A stretch of 64,000 nt of DNA from Butyrivibrio sp. INlla14 (lineage in GTDB: Bacteria; Bacillota; Clostridia; Lachnospirales; Lachnospiraceae). Every line of letters starts with the position of its first letter. Positions within the stretch are counted from its first letter, which is position 1. The notes below the pieces were generated by a model. That model had not been told where the DNA came from. It searched no databases and saw nothing but the letters and a program-made list of their open reading frames with translations. Below are positions 23,905 through 31,659 of this stretch, in pieces. Position numbers and translations under genes: made by a program. The stretch spans positions 1 to 64,000 of the forward strand of contig NZ_FMVS01000008.1 in assembly GCF_900102515.1 (NCBI RefSeq), written 5' to 3'.

Positions 23905-24475
23905 ATTTCTACTACTTTCGTGTAATACAGAATTTGAACATATTTATATGCATTTGAGCAATTTTCTTTTTTCATATAACTCACACCCTTAAGCGTGCTT
24001 ACACGAAAGTGCAAGAAATATCAAATTCATATAAACAAGCCAAGTAAGTCACAGAAACCAGTTCATGCCTGGCTTATACGAAAGTGGTAGAAATGAGTAA
24101 ATGCATATAAACAAGCTCCAAGGCCGCTTTACACGAAAACGTAAAAATCATCAAATTCATATAATCCAGCGAAATCAAGCCATTACACGAAAAGTGAACT
24201 ATAGGCAAAATCATATAAACAAGTTAAACAAGTCACAGTGACCAGTACATTTCAGACTTATACGAAAGTGGTAGAAATGAGTAAATGCATATAAACAAGC
24301 TCCAAGGCCGCTTTACATGAAAACGTAAAATTCATCAAATTCATATAAGCCAGTGAAATCAAGCCATTACACGAAAAGTGAACTATAGGCAAAATCATAT
24401 AAACAAGTTAACAAGTCACAGTGACCAGTACATTTCAGACTTACACGAAAGTGGTGGAAATAGGCAAATGCACTT
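23905..24475 (+). repeat. Tandem superrepeat array, about 184-bp period
   Basis: Within the 820-bp gap before the LacI gene, a motif TTACACGAAA(A)GTG recurs at about 23999, 24073, 24129, 24183, 24257, 24313, 24367 and 24440, each time followed by an AAAT(G/T)CATATAAACAAG-type block. Three sub-units make a larger unit: copies starting at 24073, 24257 and 24440 are almost identical, giving a 183-184 bp period. An inverted copy of the same motif lies at about 23905-23927. There is no open frame, and the spacers are themselves repeated, so it is not CRISPR. It may be a protein-binding array or a satellite. Confidence 0.75.
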
Positions 24476-24479
24476 CTTC

Positions 24480-24531
24480 TTGACACAACAGCATAATGCT
24501 ATGTATAGTAAGCATAGGTTAAACGGTTAAC
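24480..24531 (+). promoter_or_regulatory. Promoter and LacI-type operator before regulator gene
   Basis: TTGACA (24480-24485), 18 nt and TATAGT (24504-24509) form a good promoter. Just downstream lies the palindromic GTTAAACGGTTAAC (24518-24531), a LacI/MalR-type site within a larger AGGTT...AACCT symmetry. It suggests autoregulation. Confidence 0.75.
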
Positions 24532-24610
24532 TTAAACCTACAGTTTTTACCGGCGATAAAGCCTGGGGTCTTATACCTTAACTTGATCGCAGAATCAATG
24601 GAGAGAAGTA

Positions 24611-25624
24611 GTGAATATAAGAGAAATCGCAAAGAGAGCAGGAGTTAGTACAGCTACTGTATCAAATGTAATAAATGGCAAGCTATCCAAGGTTTCCCAG
24701 GAAACCAAGGCCAAGATAGATGAGATCATAAAGGAGACTGGCTACAAGCCAAGTGTAATGGCAAGATCTCTGGTCAAAAAGGAGAGCAGACTCATTGGAG
24801 TAGTTGTTCCTTATCTTGGCAAGGATGAAGACTTTTTTACAAATCCCTATAATGCTCATATCATCGCATCTTTAGAGAAATACATAAGGAGAAAGGATTA
24901 TTACCTCATGCTAAGGTGTGTGGGAGATCCAAGAGAAATATTGCCTCTTTTGTCCTCCTGGAATGTAGATGGTGCTTTCTTTTTAGGTGTTTACAAGGAC
25001 GAAGTTCCGGAAATCAGAAAACAGATAGATATTCCAATTGTATATCTTGATACCTATGCACCAGGAGAGAAGATAGTGAACATCGGCATTGAGGACTACC
25101 GTGGAGGCTATTTGTCAGCCAGATATCTTATTGGGAAAGGCCACAAGAAGCTTGCCCTTGTTACTCCCGACATAGAATCAGAGGGAGTTATAAAGGAGCG
25201 CTATAGAGGCTTTTCTGATGCCTGCAAGGAGGCAGGAGTTCCCTTTAAAAAGGGCAATATTTACTATACAACATCCACCTATAATAACGCAGTTGCCGTT
25301 GGTCAGGACATTGCCTTTAACAGCGGTGACTTTACAGCTATAGCCTGCATGTCAGATATTGTGGCCTTTGGCGTTATTGAAGGGCTCAAGCAGTGCGGGA
25401 TCAGGGTGCCATATGATATGTCAGTGATAGGTTTTGATAATCTTCCTGACTGCGAACTAATGACGCCTAAGCTTACTTCTGTTGCCCAGGATTTTGAGTG
25501 GAAAGCCAGAAAGGCTGGCGATTACCTCTTTAAAATGATAGAAAGCGGAGTGCAGATAACTGCTGATGAAAGGCAGCATATAAGAGTCTATGAGAGGCAG
25601 TCCGTGAGATCTTTAAATGAATGA
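24611..25624 (+). CDS. LacI-family transcriptional regulator of maltodextrin locus
   Basis: A 337-residue repressor. The N-terminal helix-turn-helix and hinge helix are NIREIAKRAGVSTATVSNVI and TGYKPSVMARSLVKKES. The periplasmic-binding-like effector domain follows from LIGVVVPYL, with late signature VIGFDNLPDCELMTPKLTSV. The start codon is GTG 24611 with GGAGAG upstream. Operators of the same type lie before this gene (24518) and before the binding-protein gene (25771), so it probably controls both itself and the transport and hydrolase genes, most likely responding to maltose or maltodextrins. Confidence 0.9.
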   Translation: MNIREIAKRAGVSTATVSNVINGKLSKVSQETKAKIDEIIKETGYKPSVMARSLVKKESRLIGVVVPYLGKDEDFFTNPYNAHIIASLEKYIRRKDYYLMLRCVGDPREILPLLSSWNVDGAFFLGVYKDEVPEIRKQIDIPIVYLDTYAPGEKIVNIGIEDYRGGYLSARYLIGKGHKKLALVTPDIESEGVIKERYRGFSDACKEAGVPFKKGNIYYTTSTYNNAVAVGQDIAFNSGDFTAIACMSDIVAFGVIEGLKQCGIRVPYDMSVIGFDNLPDCELMTPKLTSVAQDFEWKARKAGDYLFKMIESGVQITADERQHIRVYERQSVRSLNE

Positions 25625-25671
25625 TGCGAAAGCAGTAAACAGATAACCTAAACGCATATGTAAAACTAATA

Positions 25672-25710
25672 AAAAATTAGTCGTTTCTTCCGGGGGACGG
25701 CTATTTTTTT
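25672..25710 (+). terminator. Terminator after LacI gene
   Basis: TAGTCGT (25678-25684) pairs with ACGGCTA (25697-25703, one G-T pair), followed by seven T residues. Confidence 0.75.
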
Positions 25711-25740
25711 AGCTATAAAATGGAAAATCCCGTTAACGTG

Positions 25741-25790
25741 TTGACCGGAAAAATGTATTTGGTTATAGTCTTGGTAAACCGATTAACCAA
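25741..25790 (+). promoter_or_regulatory. Promoter and operator of the maltodextrin operon
   Basis: TTGACC (25741-25746), 17 nt and TATAGT (25764-25769) are followed at once by TTGGTAAACCGATTAACCAA (25771-25790), a near-palindromic LacI-family operator over the transcription start. A further CGTTAACG lies at 25731. Repression by the neighbouring LacI protein is the simple reading. Confidence 0.8.
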
Positions 25791-25835
25791 TTATTTTTTT
25801 ATTTTATTTTTTGTTTTAAAAGGAGGATTTCACAA

Positions 25836-27134
25836 ATGAAAGCTAAAAAAATTGGGGCCCTCATGCTGACAAGTGCTATTGCTCTTAGCACTGTAGCAGG
25901 ATGTGGAGCAGAGCAGGCAAATACTGCAAACGCAGATTCAAAGACATCTGAAACAGCAACAACTACTGCTGGTGATGCAGCGCCTGCTGCAGAAACTCAG
26001 GACGTAACACTTAAGATCTGGGTTCCTGAAGAGGAAGTAGATATTACTGATGAGATGGTTAAAAAGTTCGACGAGGCTCACGATGAGTTCAACATAACCT
26101 ATGAAATTGCAGTTGTAGGTATAGACGAAGCGCCTCAGGCTCTTGGAACAGATGCAGATACAGCTGCTGATATCTTCTATACACCAAGCGGCGGTGTTGG
26201 TGATCTTGCTGCAAAGGGACTTTTACTTCCTATAACCAAGGACTTTGATGTTCTTGCTGCAGATCTTCCAGAGAGCGCTATAAACGCTGTAACAGTTGAT
26301 GGACTTACATACGCAGTTCCATTTTCACCTAATACATTCTTTATGTACTACAACAAGGATTTCTTTACAGAGGAAGAGGTTAAGAGCCTTGACACAATGA
26401 TGGCAAAAGATCTTGGTGATGGAATGTGGAACTTTAGTACACAGTTTACTAATTCCTGGTACGCAGAGATGTTCTTCCTTGGAAATGGCTGCACACTTTT
26501 CGGAGAAGATGGAACTGATGAGACAAACTGCTCATTTAACGATGCTAATGGATTTGCAGCAGGCCAGTACATGATTGACCTTGCTAAGAACCCTAAGTAC
26601 CTTGAGGATGCAGATGGCGTAGGCGGAAGTGCCTTCAAGGAAGGTAAGCTTGGCGCAGTAACAAGCGGAGCATGGAGTGCACCTGAATTTAGAGAGGCTC
26701 TTGGTGATAAGGTTGGGGCAGTTGCCCTTCCTGTAGCAAACATCGGCGGTAAGGATGTTCAGCTCTCTAACTTCGTAGATTTCAAGACTATCACAGTTAA
26801 GTCAAATACACAGTATCCTCTCTGCGCTCAGCAGCTTGCAGTATACATGGCAAGTCAGGAGAGCTGCCTTTCAAGATACAACAAGCAGGGTGATGTTCCT
26901 GTACTTAAGTCACTTTCTGAGAGTGATGAGATCAAGAATGACATCGTAGCCAGCGCCCTTAACGATCAGGCTGCTCTTGCAACTAACCAGCCAAGTATCG
27001 CTAAGATGGGAGATTACTGGGATCCTATGAAGGCCTTTGGTGTAGGTATTTACAACCAGGAGATCACAGAGGCTAATCTTCAGGCACAGCTCGATGCGCT
27101 TGTAGACAGCATCACAAGTACACTTACTGAGTAA
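25836..27134 (+). CDS. Sugar ABC transporter substrate-binding lipoprotein
   Basis: A 432-residue extracellular binding protein. The lipoprotein signal (KKIGALMLTSAIALSTVAGC) puts the anchoring Cys at about residue 23, followed by a Thr/Ala-rich linker. The mature part fits family 1 (MalE-like) binding proteins: LKIWVPEEEVDITDEMVKKF, NTFFMYYNKDFFTEEE, FKEGKLGAVTSGAWSAPEF, VDFKTITVKSNTQYP. Gene context (two MalF/G-type permeases, GH13, GH31) points to maltose or maltodextrin. AAAGGAGG precedes ATG. A stem-loop after the gene may favour its higher expression relative to the permeases. Confidence 0.92.
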   Translation: MKAKKIGALMLTSAIALSTVAGCGAEQANTANADSKTSETATTTAGDAAPAAETQDVTLKIWVPEEEVDITDEMVKKFDEAHDEFNITYEIAVVGIDEAPQALGTDADTAADIFYTPSGGVGDLAAKGLLLPITKDFDVLAADLPESAINAVTVDGLTYAVPFSPNTFFMYYNKDFFTEEEVKSLDTMMAKDLGDGMWNFSTQFTNSWYAEMFFLGNGCTLFGEDGTDETNCSFNDANGFAAGQYMIDLAKNPKYLEDADGVGGSAFKEGKLGAVTSGAWSAPEFREALGDKVGAVALPVANIGGKDVQLSNFVDFKTITVKSNTQYPLCAQQLAVYMASQESCLSRYNKQGDVPVLKSLSESDEIKNDIVASALNDQAALATNQPSIAKMGDYWDPMKAFGVGIYNQEITEANLQAQLDALVDSITSTLTE

Positions 27135-27189
27135 CCAAAGAACAAGCTCCTTAATTTGCGAGGATATGTTCTAGTAAGAATAATTATGG

Positions 27190-27223
27190 GCAAAGCATGT
27201 TGCATTCAACATGCTTTGTTCTT
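27190..27223 (+). terminator. Stem-loop between binding-protein and permease genes
   Basis: CAAAGCATGTTG pairs with CAACATGCTTTG around CATT, followed by TTCTTT. It lies inside the operon, so it may be a partial terminator or mRNA 3' protector that keeps binding protein in excess over permease, as is common in such operons. Confidence 0.65.
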
Positions 27224-27272
27224 TCCAAAACAATATGTAGTACGACTCTTCAAACACAAAGAGGTTTTAAAT

Positions 27273-28631
27273 ATGAAGCTAGTAAACAACAGAAATATCA
27301 TAACTACTTTTACCAAAGGGGATATTTTTTCAAAGCTGTCTTATTTGATAATGGGACTTTCCAATATCAGAAACGGTCAGGTCATAAAGGGATTTATTTT
27401 TGCAGCTATAGAAGCTCTCTACATAGCTTTTATGGCCATGATGGGCAATCACAACCTACACATGATGAGGACTTTGGGTGAGAGCACTCAGGGCATGGTT
27501 TACAACGAGAGCCTTGGAATCTATGAAGTAACTAAGGGCGATAACTCCATGCTCATACTCCTTGAGGGAGTAATGACACTTGTATTAACAGGAGCTTTCC
27601 TTGCAACATGGCTCTTTTCCATATATTCAGGTGAGAAGGCAAGATCTGCAAGAGCACTTGGCAAAAGAGCAAGCTCCTTCCTTGAAGATATAAAGAGCCT
27701 TGCCAACGAAAATGTACATTTTCTGCTTTTGTCAGTTCCAGTACTGGGACTATCTATTTTTACAGTAATGCCACTTATTTATATGATCCTGATGGCATTT
27801 ACCAACTATGACCAGGATCATCAGCCACCGGGAAATCTCTTTACCTGGGTTGGCATAAAGAATTTTTTTACGCTGCTATCAACTGGTGACAGGCTTTCAA
27901 ATACCTTCTGGCCTGTACTTGGATGGACCCTTATATGGGGCTTTGCAGCCACTTTTTCCTGCTATTTTGGCGGAATGATCTTAGCAATGATAATAAATTC
28001 CAAAGGAATTAAATATAAAAAATTCTGGCGCACCGTTTTTGTTATAACCATGGCTATACCTGGATTCATCTCACTTAGAGTGGTTTCAACAATGCTGGGA
28101 GAAAGGGGAATCATAAATGTCCTCTTGCAGCAGTGGGGCTTTACAGAAGCTGCACTTCCATTCCTTACAAGTGTGACCTGGGCCAGAGTATCAGTTATCG
28201 TAGTTAACTTCTGGATCGGCGTTCCTGTAACCATGCTGATGGTTTCCGGAATCCTTATGAATATCCCGGGAGAACTCTATGAAAGTGCCAAGATCGATGG
28301 AGCTGGGCCGGTTACTATGTTTAGAAAGATCACATTCCCTTACATGTGGTTTGTGACAACTCCTTACATTATCGCTAACCTTATCAGCAACTTTAACAAC
28401 TTTAACCCAATCTACTTCCTGACAGGAGGAGAGCCGCTTACTCTTGATTACTTCAAGGGCGCAGGCAAGACAGATCTTCTTGTTACCTGGCTTTACAAGC
28501 TGACCAAGGATAGTAATGATTACAATCTTGCAGCAACAATAGGCATCATTATCTTTGTAATCTCAGCTGTGTTTACACTTATTTCTTTCTCAAGGTCAGG
28601 CGCAATGAAGAATGAGGAGGGCTTCCAGTAA
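27273..28631 (+). CDS. Sugar ABC transporter permease, MalF-like
   Basis: A 452-residue inner-membrane permease with about eight helices. It has an N-terminal extension of roughly 150 residues (several helices plus an extracellular loop), as MalF-type proteins do. The binding-protein-dependent transport motif is seen near GELYESAKIDGAGPVTMFRK. ATG 27273 with AAGAGG upstream is chosen; the open frame back to 27156 runs through the stem-loop and is not real coding. It forms the channel with the MalG-like protein, whose ATG overlaps its stop (TAATG). The ATPase is not in the window and is probably a shared MsmK-type subunit. Confidence 0.9.
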   Translation: MKLVNNRNIITTFTKGDIFSKLSYLIMGLSNIRNGQVIKGFIFAAIEALYIAFMAMMGNHNLHMMRTLGESTQGMVYNESLGIYEVTKGDNSMLILLEGVMTLVLTGAFLATWLFSIYSGEKARSARALGKRASSFLEDIKSLANENVHFLLLSVPVLGLSIFTVMPLIYMILMAFTNYDQDHQPPGNLFTWVGIKNFFTLLSTGDRLSNTFWPVLGWTLIWGFAATFSCYFGGMILAMIINSKGIKYKKFWRTVFVITMAIPGFISLRVVSTMLGERGIINVLLQQWGFTEAALPFLTSVTWARVSVIVVNFWIGVPVTMLMVSGILMNIPGELYESAKIDGAGPVTMFRKITFPYMWFVTTPYIIANLISNFNNFNPIYFLTGGEPLTLDYFKGAGKTDLLVTWLYKLTKDSNDYNLAATIGIIIFVISAVFTLISFSRSGAMKNEEGFQ

Positions 28632-29902
28632 TGAACAGACAAAATAAGATAGTTATAGGTTTAAACCTTGATAAGCACCTGTATGGAGTTATTGCAGCCA
28701 TTCTTTCAGCAATCTCTCTTTTCATGCCCTACATTTCGATTGAAGAGGAAAAGAAATCCCTAGTTGCAGCCTGCATGGAACTTGCAGGTCAGGATACTTT
28801 TTCAAGATCATATCTTTTTGTGTATCTGACAATGTTTTTTGCCTCAGTTTCGGCAGTTCTTGCAGTAGTCAGCTTCTTTAAGACAACAGTAGCTTTAGTA
28901 AAGATATGGCAGTCTCTTCAGGCTATTTCTACAGTGTTCTGGGGACTTTTAATGTTCTCAACAAGGACTATCTGCAAGGCAGCAGGTCTTTCTGGGAATT
29001 TTCTAAATAGAAATCTGGGATACGGCTATTGGCTTGGATTTGTCTTTTCCTTCGTAGCTCTTTTGCTTGTTATGAAGGTTACAAGGACAAACAGAGGATA
29101 CATTGCACTTACAGTTCTTGGAGCTATCTGGCTCTTTCCAATTCTCTGGATTGTGCTGACAGCCTTTAGAGCAGAGCAGGGCTATTATGTAGGATACTTT
29201 ATCCCACATGGATTTACCTTCGACAACTTTATAAATCTTTTTACAAATAACAGCGTACTTCCCTTTGGAAGATGGTGGCTCAACACTCTTATTGTTGCAA
29301 CCTGCAGCTGCGTTATAAACACACTTATTGTGCTTGGAACCTCTTACGTTCTTAGTAGAACAAGATTTGCCGGAAGAAAAGCTTTTATGAACATTCTTAT
29401 GATAATCGGCATGTTCCCTGGCTTTATGTCACTTATTGCCGTTTACAACATCTTAAAAGGCCTTGGACTTAATCAGTCTCTTATGGCACTTATCGTTGTG
29501 AGCGCAGCAGGCGCAGCCATGGGTTATCACGTCAGCAAGGGCTTTTTTGACACTATTCCAAAGGCAATCGACGAGGCCGCAATCATCGACGGAGCATCAA
29601 GACTGCAGATCTTTTTGCATGTGACTTTACCACTTTCAAAGTCAATCATAGTCTATACAGTACTTGGCGGTTTTTTAGGAGCATGGTCTGACTACATCTT
29701 CCCAAGCATGCTCTTTGGTGACAAACAGAGTTCTTACACAGTAGCCGTAGGTCTTTTCTGGCTTACAGACTTTAAGAGAATTGACACCTACTATACACAG
29801 TTTGCGGCAGGAGCAGTGGTTGTTGCTCTTCCTATTGTGATTCTGTTTATCTGGCTTCAGAGATTTTATGTTGAGGGCTTGTCAGGTTCAGTTAAGGGAT
29901 GA
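28631..29902 (+). CDS. Sugar ABC transporter permease, MalG-like
   Basis: A 423-residue permease, longer than typical MalG (about 280-300) because of an N-terminal extension of about 140 residues with four predicted helices before the standard core (LTVLGAIWLFPILWIVLTAF). The EAA-loop motif is PKAIDEAAIIDGASRLQIFL. The start overlaps the MalF-like stop by one base, and its own stop overlaps a possible start of the GH13 gene. Partner of the preceding permease in maltodextrin uptake. The extension resembles hydrophobic add-ons seen in other Lachnospiraceae sugar permeases; its role is unknown. Confidence 0.9.
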   Translation: MNRQNKIVIGLNLDKHLYGVIAAILSAISLFMPYISIEEEKKSLVAACMELAGQDTFSRSYLFVYLTMFFASVSAVLAVVSFFKTTVALVKIWQSLQAISTVFWGLLMFSTRTICKAAGLSGNFLNRNLGYGYWLGFVFSFVALLLVMKVTRTNRGYIALTVLGAIWLFPILWIVLTAFRAEQGYYVGYFIPHGFTFDNFINLFTNNSVLPFGRWWLNTLIVATCSCVINTLIVLGTSYVLSRTRFAGRKAFMNILMIIGMFPGFMSLIAVYNILKGLGLNQSLMALIVVSAAGAAMGYHVSKGFFDTIPKAIDEAAIIDGASRLQIFLHVTLPLSKSIIVYTVLGGFLGAWSDYIFPSMLFGDKQSSYTVAVGLFWLTDFKRIDTYYTQFAAGAVVVALPIVILFIWLQRFYVEGLSGSVKG

Positions 29903-29919
29903 TTTTTGAAAGGAAAGAC

Positions 29920-31659
29920 ATGAGTAGTTTTTTAGACAGTATATATAGCGATGGAACTTTAGGGTTTGTAAGCAGTAAAACGCCTGCTCTTTTAGAAAAG
30001 ATAAAGATCAGATTAAGACTACTTAACAACAGTCCTGTAGAAAAGATATTTATCCGCAGGATCAGAAATGGGGCAGAAGAGTACATAGAGATGGCAAAAG
30101 AAAAGTCTGCTTCAGGCCTAAGTTATTATGTGGCAGAAACTGACATGAACGAGCCAAGGCTTTCTTACTATTTTGTCCTTGCCTGCAAAGATGTGATCTA
30201 CTTTTACACTCAGGCTGGGGTATCAACCTATGTGCCTGATGACAGCCACAATTTTATCTTACTATCAAGCTCTGTTTATAAGGAACCGGAATGGGTAAAG
30301 GGGGCGGTATATTACCAGATTTTCCCCACAAGCTTTAAAGATCACTCTTTATACGGAGTTATAGAAAAAATCCCATATTTAAAGGAGCTTGGCGTAACAG
30401 CCGTTTACTTAAATCCAATATTTACAGCCCCAAGTCCGCACAAGTACGACTGCGCTGACTATTTCCATGTGGATGAGACACTTGGAGGAGATAAGGCTTT
30501 TGAAGCCCTCTCCAAGGCTCTTCATGAAAATGGAATGCGTATAATCCTCGATATTTCCATAAATCATACAGGACTTGAGCATACATGGGTCAAGGAAAAA
30601 AGGCACTTTTATTTTAAGGAAGATGACGGCTCTTTAAAGGGCTGGGCTGGCTTTAAGGGACTTCCTGTCCTTGATTACAGAAACGAGGAGCTTAGAGACC
30701 TTATATACAGAAATAAGGACTCAGTTCTTAGAAAATGGCTGCGCCCTCCCTATGACATTGATGGCTGGCGCTTTGACGTAGCTGACGTGTTTGGAAGAAA
30801 TGATGACCTTCAGATGGCAGATGAGCTCTGGAGAGAAGTCTGCGGGGCAATAAGAGAAGAAAAAGAAGATGCAATGATAATAGGCGAGCATTGGGGAGAC
30901 TGCAATGAATATTTGCAGGGGGACCTTTGGAATGCTCCCATGAACTATTTTGGCTTTGGCAGGATCATGAGACAGTTTGCAGGGCTAAAAGACCTTTTCC
31001 TTGAGAGGAATGAGACTCTAAAGGCAGTTGCTTACAAGATGACAGCAAAAGATGTGGTAGCAAGAATTGATGAGTATTACACAAGACTCCCACAGGTAGT
31101 AGCTGACTGCAGCATGAATCTATTCGATTCCCATGATGTTTCAAGAGTTCATAATAACTCCGAAATTGATTCAGACAGATGGAAGAGCATAGCTATTTCA
31201 CAGCTTCTTTTTACAGGAATACCCTGCATCTACTATGGTGATGAACTAGGCATTGATGGCTATATAGAGCACGATAGCGGCTTTAGATATAACATGCCCT
31301 GGGAAGATATAGATAAGCGCAAGGCTTCTGATTTCTTTAAAACCTATCAGAAGATAGCTCATCTTCGCAGTGAAAAAAGAGCTTTTGCAGAGGGTGGAAG
31401 AAAGATCCTTTATGCAGAGGGTAAGGTCATTGCAATTGCAAGATTTATGGAGGAGGAAGTATACCTCGGAGTTATTTCCATGGAAGAGGAAGACGTAAAG
31501 ATCGCACTTCCTGTAAATCTTGTAGGAGCTATAGAGCCTGAGGGAAACCTTGATGAATTTGGTATCTCTTTTGACGGCAAATGTCTTTTAGATGGAAGGT
31601 ATGAACTAAATGTTCACGGCGGAACTTCGTTATTACTTAAAATGAGGACAGATAAATGA
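29920..31659 (+). CDS. GH13 alpha-glycosidase (neopullulanase/cyclomaltodextrinase-like)
   Basis: A 579-residue cytoplasmic enzyme predicted to hydrolyse imported maltodextrins or cyclodextrins. An N-terminal beta domain (residues 1 to about 125) precedes the barrel, as in GH13 subfamily 20. Catalytic motifs are complete: WRFDVAD (nucleophile Asp286), IIGEHWGD (acid/base Glu323) and FDSHDVSR (Asp406), and VYLNPIFTAPSPHKYDCADY is typical of this subfamily. ATG 29920 is preferred because AAAGGA stands before it; ATG 29899, overlapping the malG-like stop, has no proper spacing. Its stop overlaps the GH31 start (ATGA). Confidence 0.88.
   Translation: MSSFLDSIYSDGTLGFVSSKTPALLEKIKIRLRLLNNSPVEKIFIRRIRNGAEEYIEMAKEKSASGLSYYVAETDMNEPRLSYYFVLACKDVIYFYTQAGVSTYVPDDSHNFILLSSSVYKEPEWVKGAVYYQIFPTSFKDHSLYGVIEKIPYLKELGVTAVYLNPIFTAPSPHKYDCADYFHVDETLGGDKAFEALSKALHENGMRIILDISINHTGLEHTWVKEKRHFYFKEDDGSLKGWAGFKGLPVLDYRNEELRDLIYRNKDSVLRKWLRPPYDIDGWRFDVADVFGRNDDLQMADELWREVCGAIREEKEDAMIIGEHWGDCNEYLQGDLWNAPMNYFGFGRIMRQFAGLKDLFLERNETLKAVAYKMTAKDVVARIDEYYTRLPQVVADCSMNLFDSHDVSRVHNNSEIDSDRWKSIAISQLLFTGIPCIYYGDELGIDGYIEHDSGFRYNMPWEDIDKRKASDFFKTYQKIAHLRSEKRAFAEGGRKILYAEGKVIAIARFMEEEVYLGVISMEEEDVKIALPVNLVGAIEPEGNLDEFGISFDGKCLLDGRYELNVHGGTSLLLKMRTDK

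Noticed and set aside
23998..24475. CRISPR array
   Set aside because: Repeat units are long, degenerate and the would-be spacers are themselves repeated; no cas genes are nearby.
27156..27272. N-terminal extension of the MalF-like permease
   Set aside because: It reads through the intergenic stem-loop and lacks a ribosome site; ATG 27273 has one.
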